Origin: Hoylesella loescheii DSM 19665 = JCM 12249 = ATCC 15930 | GTDB taxonomy: Bacteria; Bacteroidota; Bacteroidia; Bacteroidales; Bacteroidaceae | DNA length: 64,000 nucleotides | Direction of reading: 5' to 3' | Assembly (NCBI RefSeq): GCF_000378085.1 | Contig: NZ_KB899212.1 | Location: forward strand, 248,001 to 312,000 | Part shown: piece after piece, positions 45,061 to 53,611 of the stretch | Layout: each line of letters opens with the position of its first letter | Position numbering within the stretch: position 1 is the stretch's first letter | Notes under the pieces: model-generated | The model's input: the letters and a program-made list of their open reading frames with translations, nothing else | Databases searched by the model: none | Told to the model about the DNA's origin: nothing | Program-made: the position numbers and the translations under genes

Positions 45061-46917
45061 ATGAAGAAAATGCTTTTGGCCCTTACGCTGTTCTCGTTGA
45101 CGGCATCGGCTGCCGTAAAGGTGAAGAGAATAGACCCCACCAACTGGTTTGTGGGTATGAAAGATCCCTCGTTACAACTGATGGTTTACGGCGAGGGCAT
45201 ACGCAATGCCAATGTTTCCACTACTTACCCCGGTGTGAAAATAACCAGCGTAGAGCGTATGGATAGCCCCAATTACCTCTTGGTTTACCTCAACGTTGGT
45301 GATGCCAAGGCGGGTAATGTGCCGTTGATGTTCACACAAGGAAAGCAGAAAACCATTGTGAACTACGAGCTTAAAGCGCGCGATAAGCAAGGTGAAGAAC
45401 GCATGGGATTTACCAATGCCGACGTGCTTTACATGTTCATGCCCGACCGCTTTGCAGCGAGCGGCACTAAAAAGCATCCCATGCCTGGCCTAAACGCCTA
45501 TCGTGTAGACCGCTCGCAGCCCAGTTTGCGGCACGGCGGCGACCTCGAAGGTATTCGCCAACATCTAGATTACTTCAATCAGTTGGGCGTTACGGCCCTG
45601 TGGTTTACGCCAGTGTTGGAGAATAACACGCCCGACGACAAGACACAAAGCACTTATCACGGTTATGCCACAACCGACTATTATCGCGTTGACCCGCGTT
45701 TTGGCACCAACGACGATTATCGCAGACTCATAGACGAGGCACACAGCAAGGGCTTGAAAGTGGTAATGGACATGATTTTCAATCATTGTGGCATCACACA
45801 CCCATGGATTAAGGACATGCCTTCACGTAATTGGTTCAATCGACCCGATTATAAAAACAACTATTTGCAAACCAGCTACAAGCTGACACCTGCACTCGAT
45901 CCCTACGCTTCGGAAGTGGATATGGACGAAACGGTTGATGGATGGTTCGTGCCTTCTATGCCCGACCTTAACCAACGCAACCCCCACGTGCTGCGTTACC
46001 TTATCCAGAACAGCATTTGGTGGATTGAAACGGTGGGCATCGACGGCATCAGGATGGACACTTACCCGTATGCCGACCGCGAAGCGATGGCACAATGGAT
46101 GGACAGACTTAACAAAGAGTACCCCAACTTCAACACTGTGGGCGAGACATGGGTTACAGAACCCGCCTACACGGCAGCTTGGCAAAAAGACTCGAAGCTC
46201 TCTAACATCAACAGCAACCTTAAATCGGTGATGGATTTCGCTTTCTTCGAGCGCATCAATCAGGCTAAGAACGAAGAGACCGATGGTTGGTGGAACGGTC
46301 TGAATAGGGTGTACAACGGTCTGTGTTACGATTATCTGTACCCCAATCCCTCGTCGGTGATGGCTTTTATAGAGAACCACGACACCGACCGTTTTCTCGG
46401 AAACGGCAACGATACCTTAGCGCTAAAACAGGCCTTAGCCCTTTTGCTCACCATGAATCGTATTCCGCAGCTGTACTATGGCACAGAGATATTGATGAAT
46501 GGAACGAAAGAAAAGACCGATGGACATGTGCGTAAGGACTTCCCCGGCGGTTTTCCTGGCGACAAGCAAAACGCCTTTACAGCCGAGGGAAGAACCAAAG
46601 AGCAAAACGCGATGTTCTCTTGGCTGAGCCGTCTGTTGCATTGGCGTAAGGGCAACGAGGTGATTTCTAAGGGCAAGCAGACCCATTTCATCCCCTTTAA
46701 TGGCGTCTACGTGTTGGCGCGAACCCTCGAAGGTCGCCACGTTCTCACCGTAATGAACGGCACATCAAAGCCCGCTACCATGCCCGTAGCTCGTTATGCC
46801 GAGGTGATTGGCGATGCAGATGAAGTGCGCGACGTACTTACGGGACGCACAATAAGTCTGCAAGACGACGTACAACTCAATCCCCGCGAGACATTGGTGT
46901 TGGAGTGGAGCGAATGA
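45061..46917 (+). CDS. Neopullulanase-like GH13 alpha-amylase family enzyme
   Basis: The 618-aa protein has a signal peptide (MKKMLLALTLFSLTASAAV), an N-terminal beta domain (about 20-120) and a GH13 barrel. Catalytic residues are D333 (GIRMDTYPYAD), E362 (VGETWV) and D441 (FIENHDTDRF). The domain plan and motifs resemble the Bacteroides starch enzyme SusA (neopullulanase). It should act on alpha-glucans in the periplasm. It is the third gene of a starch run with malQ and pulA, separated by repeats; whether they share a transcript is uncertain. Confidence 0.9.
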   Translation: MKKMLLALTLFSLTASAAVKVKRIDPTNWFVGMKDPSLQLMVYGEGIRNANVSTTYPGVKITSVERMDSPNYLLVYLNVGDAKAGNVPLMFTQGKQKTIVNYELKARDKQGEERMGFTNADVLYMFMPDRFAASGTKKHPMPGLNAYRVDRSQPSLRHGGDLEGIRQHLDYFNQLGVTALWFTPVLENNTPDDKTQSTYHGYATTDYYRVDPRFGTNDDYRRLIDEAHSKGLKVVMDMIFNHCGITHPWIKDMPSRNWFNRPDYKNNYLQTSYKLTPALDPYASEVDMDETVDGWFVPSMPDLNQRNPHVLRYLIQNSIWWIETVGIDGIRMDTYPYADREAMAQWMDRLNKEYPNFNTVGETWVTEPAYTAAWQKDSKLSNINSNLKSVMDFAFFERINQAKNEETDGWWNGLNRVYNGLCYDYLYPNPSSVMAFIENHDTDRFLGNGNDTLALKQALALLLTMNRIPQLYYGTEILMNGTKEKTDGHVRKDFPGGFPGDKQNAFTAEGRTKEQNAMFSWLSRLLHWRKGNEVISKGKQTHFIPFNGVYVLARTLEGRHVLTVMNGTSKPATMPVARYAEVIGDADEVRDVLTGRTISLQDDVQLNPRETLVLEWSE

Positions 46918-47019
46918 AAGACAAAACTTGAACCGATAAATGGTTTGGCAAGCTTGCATAAACGGCGATGCCTATCCGAGTGAGAGCCATTGTTGGTTCT
47001 ACTAACGACAACATCCTGA

Positions 47020-47120
47020 GAACACACCCTGTAAACGAACGGTCCCTCGCGCGCGCGTATATATAATAATGTGTACGTGCGTTCTACGGAAGAAAAGACG
47101 AACGTTTGCAGGGCGTGTTC
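47020..47120. repeat. Imperfect inverted repeat around an alternating CG/TA tract
   Basis: Arms of 22 nt (47020-47041 and 47099-47120, GAACAC.CCCTG.AAACG) pair with four mismatches. Between them lies CGCGCGCGCGTATATATA (47047-47065), alternating purine and pyrimidine. It lies about 100 bp past the GH13 gene and may stop transcription. Confidence 0.5.
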
Positions 47121-47201
47121 TTACGTCTTGAATTGTGGTTAATGGCAAAGCGCAATCCCTTTAGAAAGGTATTAGATGGTGTTTAACGGCATATTGGTGA
47201 G

Positions 47202-47311
47202 TAACATGCAGCTTGTACTGTTGTTCCAGTTGATATGTAACCCTGTTACATATCAACTGGAACAACGTTACATATAACAAGTAACAGGGGTACAGCTTAC
47301 ATATAATCCAA
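47202..47311. repeat. 22-bp dyad array, copy 4
   Basis: Units start at about 47202, 47224, 47246, 47268 and 47290, 22 bp apart. Two neighbouring units (47224-47262) form a perfect 17-bp inverted repeat with loop CCCTG. Confidence 0.8.
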
Positions 47312-47510
47312 CGGGAAGTGTGAAAACGCAGTTCTAACCCTTATTTGGCGTGTTGCAAATAGGGCTTTTAAAGAATGCGTGATTTGATTGTAGGTGGCGT
47401 GGACCTTGATTAATACGGATTTATGATAATGTAAATGCGTATTCAATAAAGCCCAGTTCGACATAACAAACAACTCATAATGATCTATGTACATGTGCAG
47501 GATGTTGTGC

Positions 47511-47600
47511 AATCTACCGCGTAGCGGTTGGCCTTTTGGTAGGGCAGGGTTGGGAGCGAAAGCGACCTACCCTGTCATAACGATATGTTTAATCCCACAA
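47511..47600 (+). repeat. R1/palindrome-arm copy
   Basis: CTACCGCGTAGCGGTTGGCC then GGTAGGGCAGGGTTGGGAGC and CGACCTACCCTGTC match the left arm of the 329-bp palindrome at 21.72 kb in order, with decay after. Confidence 0.7.
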
Positions 47601-47749
47601 CGCCGTAGGTGTTGGTCCTTTTCTGTTGGTTAGTTTGTATGGGGTTGTGTTAAAAGTGGGTGCAGCGCAACAAAATAATAGTGGAAATGTTTGCAACTTA
47701 TCCTTCAACACCTTTTATCCTTACAATACGATTTAGAATAAAACGAACA

Positions 47750-47781
47750 TAGGGATGCACACTTCTGCACATCCCTACATT
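47750..47781 (-). terminator. Possible weak terminator of typA
   Basis: TAGGGATG pairs with CATCCCTA around TGCACACTTCTGC. T-run after it on the minus strand is poor. Confidence 0.35.
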
Positions 47782-47812
47782 TATTATTAGCTTGGGCAAT
47801 TGGTGCCAAGCG

Positions 47813-49615
47813 TTATTCCTTATTCAAGCGTTTACGTTCGTTATGGTCGAGCGTCATCTTACGAATACGCATGCTTTTGGGCGTAACCTCTACAAACTCG
47901 TCACCCTTGATGTATTCTAAGGCCTCTTCCAACGACATGATAACCTTGGGAATGACACGTGCCTTGTCGTCGCTTCCACTAGCGCGCACGTTGGTAAGCT
48001 GTTTAGATTTGGTTACGTTGATAACCAAGTCGTTGTCGTGAACATGCTCGCCAACAATCTGTCCGTAGTAAACCTCTTCTCCTGGATCGATAAAGAACTT
48101 GCCACGATCTTGCAACTTGTCGATGGAATAGGCGAAGGCAGTGCCCGTTTCCATAGCAATCATCGAACCATTGGTGCGTCGTGTAATCTCACCTTTAAAA
48201 GGTTGGTACTCTTTAAAGCGGTGGGCCATGATGGCTTCACCTTGACTGGCAGTGAGAACGTTGGTACGAAGCCCGATGATACCACGTGATGGCACGTCGA
48301 ATTCTATGTTCACGCGTTCGCCTTGTGTTTCCATCGAGGTCATTTCGCCCTTTCGGCGTGTCACCATGTCAATCATTTTGCTGGCAAACTCTTCGGGAAC
48401 GTTGATGGTTAGTTCTTCAATGGGCTCGCAACGCTGTCCGTCAATCTCCTTGTAGATAACCTGTGGCTGACCCACTTGCAGTTCGTAGCCCTCGCGACGC
48501 ATGGTTTCGATAAGCACCGAGAGGTGAAGCACACCACGTCCGCTAACAATCCAGCGGTCGGTATAGTCTTCGAAGGGGCGCACGCGCAAGGCGAGGTTCT
48601 TCTCCAACTCCTTTTCTAGGCGGTCGTTGATGTGGCGTGAGGTAACAAACTTACCTTCTTTGCCGAAGAAAGGACTGTCGTTGATGGTGAAGAGCATGCT
48701 CATCGTGGGCTCGTCGATGGCAATTGGCGGTAGCGGTTCAGGGTTTTCGAAGTCGCAGATGGTGTCGCCAATCTCGAATCTTTCAAGTCCGATAACGGCA
48801 CAGATATCTCCGCTGTCCACGTAATCGGTCTTAACATGTCCCATACCTACGAAAGTGTGTAGCTCCTTGATGCGTGTGCGTTCCTTTTCGCCATTGCGAT
48901 GCACCACGGTAACATTCATTCCGTCGGTGAAAGTACCGCGATGAACGCGCCCCACAGCAATTCGGCCCGTGTAACTGCTATAGTCTAGCGAGGTGATAAG
49001 CATCTGCGGCGTACCCTCAATCTGTCTTGGGGCAGGTATTTTCTCAACAATCTCGTCGAGCAAATAGTCTATATTGTCGCTGGGCTTTTTCCAATCCGAA
49101 GACATCCAGCCGTTTTTGGCCGAGCCATACACCACGGGGAAGTCCAGTTGATCTTCTGTGGCGTTGAGCGAGAACATCAAGTCGAACACCATTTCGTACA
49201 CTTCTTCGGGTCGGCAGTTAGGCTTATCCACCTTGTTTACTACCACGATGGGCTTCAATCCCAGCTGTAAAGCCTTCTGCAAAACGAAACGCGTCTGCGG
49301 CATAGGCCCTTCGAAAGCGTCGACGAGCAGAATGCAGCCGTCGGCCATGTTTAGCACACGTTCCACTTCTCCACCGAAATCGGAGTGCCCTGGGGTGTCG
49401 ATGATGTTAATTTTTACGCCTTTCCACGTAATCGATACGTTCTTTGAAAGGATGGTTATACCCCTTTCGCGTTCCAAATCGTTGGCATCCAGCACCTGTC
49501 CGCTGTTGTCCTGCCCTTCGCGAAAGAGTTTTCCAGCAAGCATCATCTTGTCAACCAGCGTGGTTTTTCCATGGTCCACGTGGGCGATGATAGCTATATT
49601 TCTAATGTCTTGCAT
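47813..49615 (-). CDS. typA: Translational GTPase TypA/BipA
   Basis: The 600-aa ribosome-binding GTPase has the G1 motif HVDHGKTT at about 11-18, the DTPGHSDF motif (G3) and NKVD (G4). Then come EF-Tu-like domain II, and the EF-G-like domains (VHDNDLVINVTKSKQLTNVR near the C-terminus). Length is typical. A -7 box at 49642-49649 gives a leader of about 30 nt. It stands alone on the minus strand. Confidence 0.96.
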   Translation of the reverse strand: MQDIRNIAIIAHVDHGKTTLVDKMMLAGKLFREGQDNSGQVLDANDLERERGITILSKNVSITWKGVKINIIDTPGHSDFGGEVERVLNMADGCILLVDAFEGPMPQTRFVLQKALQLGLKPIVVVNKVDKPNCRPEEVYEMVFDLMFSLNATEDQLDFPVVYGSAKNGWMSSDWKKPSDNIDYLLDEIVEKIPAPRQIEGTPQMLITSLDYSSYTGRIAVGRVHRGTFTDGMNVTVVHRNGEKERTRIKELHTFVGMGHVKTDYVDSGDICAVIGLERFEIGDTICDFENPEPLPPIAIDEPTMSMLFTINDSPFFGKEGKFVTSRHINDRLEKELEKNLALRVRPFEDYTDRWIVSGRGVLHLSVLIETMRREGYELQVGQPQVIYKEIDGQRCEPIEELTINVPEEFASKMIDMVTRRKGEMTSMETQGERVNIEFDVPSRGIIGLRTNVLTASQGEAIMAHRFKEYQPFKGEITRRTNGSMIAMETGTAFAYSIDKLQDRGKFFIDPGEEVYYGQIVGEHVHDNDLVINVTKSKQLTNVRASGSDDKARVIPKVIMSLEEALEYIKGDEFVEVTPKSMRIRKMTLDHNERKRLNKE

Positions 49616-49641
49616 TGTCTTTACTTAAATGAAATCGGGTG

Positions 49642-49649
49642 CAAAGTTA
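49642..49649 (-). promoter_or_regulatory. Promoter -7 box for typA
   Basis: On the minus strand TAACTTTG matches TAnnTTTG. Confidence 0.65.
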
Positions 49650-49857
49650 CTGATAATTATTGGCAAATGGCCCCGTAACTGCGTTAAATCTGATGTTTTG
49701 GCACGATTGGGGCAATGAGAAAGATGCTTATGGCGTTAGAATTAGATAGCCAATGCGCCTAATATTATTGTCGCCCTTTCTCCAAATTGTCTGAACCTTT
49801 AATGCGAGTGGTGATTTCTTTTTCTCCATTTTCAACCTTTTTTCGTTTTAAAAGTAT

Positions 49858-49865
49858 TAATTTTG
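49858..49865 (+). promoter_or_regulatory. Promoter -7 box for the thiamine operon
   Basis: TAATTTTG matches TAnnTTTG and lies about 25 nt before the TPP riboswitch. Confidence 0.55.
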
Positions 49866-49889
49866 CACCCGACTTACAAAGCGTGAGTT

Positions 49890-49983
49890 AAGGGGTGCTC
49901 GATATTTCGGGCTGAGATGAAACCCTCTGACCTGAACCAGACAATGCTGGCGTAGGAATTCGAAGAAGGATAAACACCCCTTT
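49890..49983 (+). promoter_or_regulatory. TPP riboswitch (THI box)
   Basis: The conserved core is present: CTGAGA (in GGGCTGAGATGAAACCC), CCTGAACC and GCTGGCGTAGGAA, enclosed by P1 arms AAGGGGTG and CACCCCTT. When thiamine pyrophosphate is bound, the right P1 arm is paired just before the start of the receptor gene, which can hide the ribosome site. It regulates the thiamine uptake genes downstream. Confidence 0.95.
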
Positions 49984-50007
49984 TGTATGTATTCATTCAA
50001 AAGGAAA

Positions 50008-52290
50008 ATGAAAAAAACAATGACTTTCCTTGCTGCACTGATTAGTGCAGCATCGGCTTATTCGGCCAATCCCAAACAAGAAACGCTTGATACGCTTCGC
50101 AGTTACCAGCTGCAAGATGTGCAAGTGGTGGCCACGCGTGCCTCAAAGAAAACGCCAATGGCCTTTACCAACATGTCGCAAGAACAAATTAAGCGCCTTA
50201 ATACAGGGCGCGATATTCCCTTTTTGCTCGCTACCATGCCCTCGGTTGTTACAACCAGCGATGCGGGCAATGGTATGGGATACACCGCCATGCGTATTCG
50301 TGGCACCGATGCAAGCCGTATTAACGTTACCGCCAACGGTATTCCGATGAACGATGCCGAAAGTAGCCAGCTCTATTGGGTGAACATGGGCGACCTTGCA
50401 TCTAGTCTCGGAAGCATTCAGGTGCAACGCGGCGTGGGTACGTCTACCAACGGTGCTGGTGCATTTGGTGCAACGGTGAACATGCAAACCGAAAACATCG
50501 GACTGCAACCTTGGGCTGCACTCGACCTGTCGGGTGGCTCTTACTACTCGCATAAGCAAACCGTGCGCTTCGGAACGGGACTGATGGGCGGACATTGGGG
50601 TATCCAAGGCCGACTGTCTAACCTTGGTTCGAAGGGTTATGTAGACCGTGCATCGTCTAAATTAAACTCTTATTTCCTGCAAGCAGGCTATTTCGGCGAG
50701 AGCACCGTGGTGAAATTCATCACCTTTAACGGTGTGGAGCAAACCTATCATGCATGGGATTTCGCCTCGAAATACGACCAAGAGCAATACGGACGCACAT
50801 ACAACCCAAGCGGAAAGATGGAGAAAGACGCCGCAGGAAACGCTCAATTCTACAAGAATCAGAACGATAACTACCACCAACAGCACTATCAACTGTTGTG
50901 GAATCAGCTGCTTGGAACCGACTGGAACTTGAACCTTGCCCTACATTATACCAAGGGTAGCGGCTATTACGAGCAGTATAAGAAGAACCGCGAGCTGGCG
51001 CAGTATGGCCTAGATGCTGGTGCTACGAAGGCAAAGAGTTCGCTTGTGCGCGAGAAATGGCTTGATAGCTACTTCTATGGAGCAGTTGCCGCCCTGAATT
51101 ACGATAACAAACGCAACTTCTCCGCTACGTTGGGCGAGGGCTGGAACAGGTATAGCAACGACCACTTTGGTTATGTTACCTGGGTGAAGAAGCCTGTAGA
51201 CGACTTTATGCCTAAGCACGAGTATTACAATAACAATACGAAGAAAACCGACTATAACGCTTATCTGAAAGCCACTTACGAGTTTGTGAAGGGTCTTAGC
51301 GCCTTTGCCGACCTGCAATATCGTTATGTGAAGATACGCATGGTTGGTCCGGCCGACGCCACAAGCGCAAAGCGGAGTTTCAGTTACGACGTAAACGAAA
51401 CGTTTAACTTCTTCAATCCCAAGTTCGGACTTAACTACGAGCTATCGCCTTTGCATCGTTTGTATGCCAGTTATGCCATCGCTCACCGCGAACCTGTACG
51501 CAGCAACTACGAGCATAACATGGATGCACAGTTGGAAAAGCCACGTGCCGAACGTCTAAACGACCTCGAAGTGGGGTACGAGTTCACCGCGAAGAACTTC
51601 ACGGCGGGGCTTAACCTCTACCACATGAACTATAAAGACCAGCTCGTTCCTACGGGCGAGTTGAAGCTCGACAAGCCTATCACGCGTAATTTCGACAAGA
51701 GCTATCGCATGGGTGTTGAGCTTTCGGCCGCCTGGATGCCCGTTGATTGGTTCCGTTGGGATGCCAACGCCACCTTCTCTAAGAATAGGGTGAAGGACGT
51801 AACGGTAAAGCTTACCGATGGAACGGTGTACACTATCGCTGGTGAAAGTCAGCTGGCTTTCTCGCCTAACACGATATTCAACAACGTGTTTACGTTCGAT
51901 AAGGCTGGTTTCCGCGGAATGGTGATGAGCCATTTTGTGGGTGAACAGAACCTAACTAACACAGGTTTTAAGACGATGCAGACCAAAGACGCCGACAAAA
52001 ACACGGTGAACGATTTGATTTCGCTGAAACAATACTTCACCACCGACATCGACTTGTCGTACACCTTCTCGCTTAAAGCCTTGGCTTTGAAGGATGCCAC
52101 CATCGGCGTAACGCTTTACAACGTGTTCTCTTCTAAGTACGACAACAACGGTTGGGCTGCTCCCCAATATCGTTTGGATGGTTCTACGCTCGTGGCAGAG
52201 AATACTTGGGGCACGCGCGACAGCGATGCGGCTGGCTTCGCACCCTCTGCACCTTTCCATTTTATGGCTAGGTTGGCGGTGAATTTTTGA
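50008..52290 (+). CDS. TonB-dependent outer membrane receptor, probably for thiamine
   Basis: The 760-aa product (from the ATG at 50008; an ATG seven codons upstream is also in frame) has a signal peptide (MKKTMTFLAALISAASAYSA), a plug with QDVQVVATRASKKTPMAFTN, LATMPSVVTTSDAGNGMGYT and MRIRGTDASRINVTANGIPM, and a barrel ending in FHFMARLAVNF. No SusD partner and no N-terminal regulatory-like domain, so it is an ordinary receptor. Its place directly under a TPP riboswitch and before pnuT fits the known Bacteroidetes thiamine uptake pair. Confidence 0.9.
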   Translation: MKKTMTFLAALISAASAYSANPKQETLDTLRSYQLQDVQVVATRASKKTPMAFTNMSQEQIKRLNTGRDIPFLLATMPSVVTTSDAGNGMGYTAMRIRGTDASRINVTANGIPMNDAESSQLYWVNMGDLASSLGSIQVQRGVGTSTNGAGAFGATVNMQTENIGLQPWAALDLSGGSYYSHKQTVRFGTGLMGGHWGIQGRLSNLGSKGYVDRASSKLNSYFLQAGYFGESTVVKFITFNGVEQTYHAWDFASKYDQEQYGRTYNPSGKMEKDAAGNAQFYKNQNDNYHQQHYQLLWNQLLGTDWNLNLALHYTKGSGYYEQYKKNRELAQYGLDAGATKAKSSLVREKWLDSYFYGAVAALNYDNKRNFSATLGEGWNRYSNDHFGYVTWVKKPVDDFMPKHEYYNNNTKKTDYNAYLKATYEFVKGLSAFADLQYRYVKIRMVGPADATSAKRSFSYDVNETFNFFNPKFGLNYELSPLHRLYASYAIAHREPVRSNYEHNMDAQLEKPRAERLNDLEVGYEFTAKNFTAGLNLYHMNYKDQLVPTGELKLDKPITRNFDKSYRMGVELSAAWMPVDWFRWDANATFSKNRVKDVTVKLTDGTVYTIAGESQLAFSPNTIFNNVFTFDKAGFRGMVMSHFVGEQNLTNTGFKTMQTKDADKNTVNDLISLKQYFTTDIDLSYTFSLKALALKDATIGVTLYNVFSSKYDNNGWAAPQYRLDGSTLVAENTWGTRDSDAAGFAPSAPFHFMARLAVNF

Positions 52291-52804
52291 TTTTTAGGTA
52301 GTAAGTAATAAAGAAGTAAGTAGTAAGTTTGAGGAGTTAAGGAGTTATGGAGTTAAGAAGTTAAGCCAAATGCTTTCTAGTGAGTAGCGAAAGACTAAGG
52401 AGTAGAGTAGTAAGGCGATTATGAAGTTAAGCCAAATGCTTTCTAGTGAGTAGCAAAAGACTAAGGAGTAGAGTAGTAAGGTGATTATGAAGTTACGCCA
52501 AATGTCTAGTTACAGCGTGGTGAACCTCCTTGTGAACTCGTCGCTGCCACAATGTTAGATCATGGATTTACCGCCTTAATTGGCAATTATCCTTAACAAC
52601 CTTGACTGAGCAAATTATCTAATATGGCCCTTAAACCTCAGCTCCTCTTCATGGGGAGTTGGGGTCGAGGGGCTATAAATAAGGCATTCATTCCCGAGTT
52701 TATAGCCAAGTGGATGTGTGCCAATATAAAAACAACAAGGCTAGTCACCCTCCTCTCTCCTTGGAGAGGGGCTGGGGGTGAGGCTGTTTTATAATTTTTC
52801 GCGT
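52291..52804. other. Repeat-rich gap between the receptor and pnuT
   Basis: 514 bp with no gene. A 66-bp unit (AAGTTAAGCCAAATGCTTTC ... AGGCGATTATG) occurs twice and partly (52359-52510), as the reverse of the 44.9-kb repeat. REP-like hairpins lie at 52640-52675 and 52746-52795, the latter reaching to within 10 bp of pnuT. Confidence 0.65.
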
Positions 52805-53398
52805 ATGCTTTCTTTCCTTTCCCTTCATTGGCTCGACATCCTAACAACCATTTTAGGCTTACTTTACATCTGGTTAGAGTATCGTGCGAGCATCGCCTTA
52901 TGGCTTGTGGGTATCGTGATGCCTATTCTTAATGTGTGGCTTTATTGGCAACACGGACTGTATGGTGATGCAGGCATGGACGTTTACTATGCGTTGGCCG
53001 CCATTTATGGTTACGTTGTATGGAAGTTTGGACGAAAACGCGGACAAACGGCAGGGCAGTCAATGCCCATTACGCACATGCCACGTCGGCTATTTATCCC
53101 TACCATCGTGTTTTTCGTTGTGGCATGGGGTGTCACCTATTATGTGTTGGTAACCTTTACCGATAGCAATGTGCCCGCGCTAGATGCCTTTACCAACGCT
53201 CTCAGCATTGTTGCCCTTTGGACCTTGGCGCGAAAATACGTTGAGCAATGGCTGTTTTGGATTGCTGTAGACGTGGTTTGCACGGGCCTATATATATATA
53301 AAGGTATTCCCTTTAAGGCCGGATTGTATGGCCTGTACGTGATTATTGCCGTGGCAGGATACAGAAAGTGGAAACGCGAAGCGGTGGTGAGAAGCTAA
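52805..53398 (+). CDS. pnuT: PnuC/PnuT-type thiamine transporter
   Basis: The 197-aa membrane protein has seven or so helices and family motifs W(L)EYRASIALWLVGIVMPI, DVYYALAAIYGYVVWKFG and the C-terminal helix FWIAVDVVCTGLYIYKGIPF with GLYGLYVIIAVAGYRKW. PnuC relatives are vitamin uniporters. After a TonB receptor under TPP control, it is the thiamine form PnuT. The ATG at 52805 is preferred; a GTG nine codons upstream exists but lies in the REP-like repeat. The 515-bp gap after the receptor gene is unusual, though no terminator was found. Confidence 0.88.
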   Translation: MLSFLSLHWLDILTTILGLLYIWLEYRASIALWLVGIVMPILNVWLYWQHGLYGDAGMDVYYALAAIYGYVVWKFGRKRGQTAGQSMPITHMPRRLFIPTIVFFVVAWGVTYYVLVTFTDSNVPALDAFTNALSIVALWTLARKYVEQWLFWIAVDVVCTGLYIYKGIPFKAGLYGLYVIIAVAGYRKWKREAVVRS

Positions 53399-53560
53399 AG
53401 CAAAGATGAAGTTAAGAGGTTGGGCCAATGTTTCGTGGGCCATGAATTGATGGCATACAAGCAATATGGCTAGAGCGTGGCCCGCAATCCTCATGCGATG
53501 TGATGTTAGGCACAGTCTTTGTCGATTTGTACGTTCGCCAATTTGCCATTAACCGAATAT

Positions 53561-53599
53561 AAAACCGCCCCGAAGTGCATTGCATTTCGGGGCGGTTTT
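53561..53599. terminator. Bidirectional terminator between pnuT and yfhO-type gene
   Basis: AAAACCGCCCCGAA pairs perfectly with TTCGGGGCGGTTTT around an 11-nt loop. A-rich and T-rich ends on both sides serve both strands. Confidence 0.9.
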
Positions 53600-53611
53600 A
53601 TGTTTAGCGCT

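Larger units (their letters stand above)
46918..47812. other. Repeat-rich gap after the starch genes
   Basis: 895 bp with no gene. It contains an imperfect inverted repeat (47020-47120) around a CG/TA alternating tract (47047-47065), a 22-bp dyad array (47202-47311) and an R1/palindrome-arm copy (47511-47600). Confidence 0.6.
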
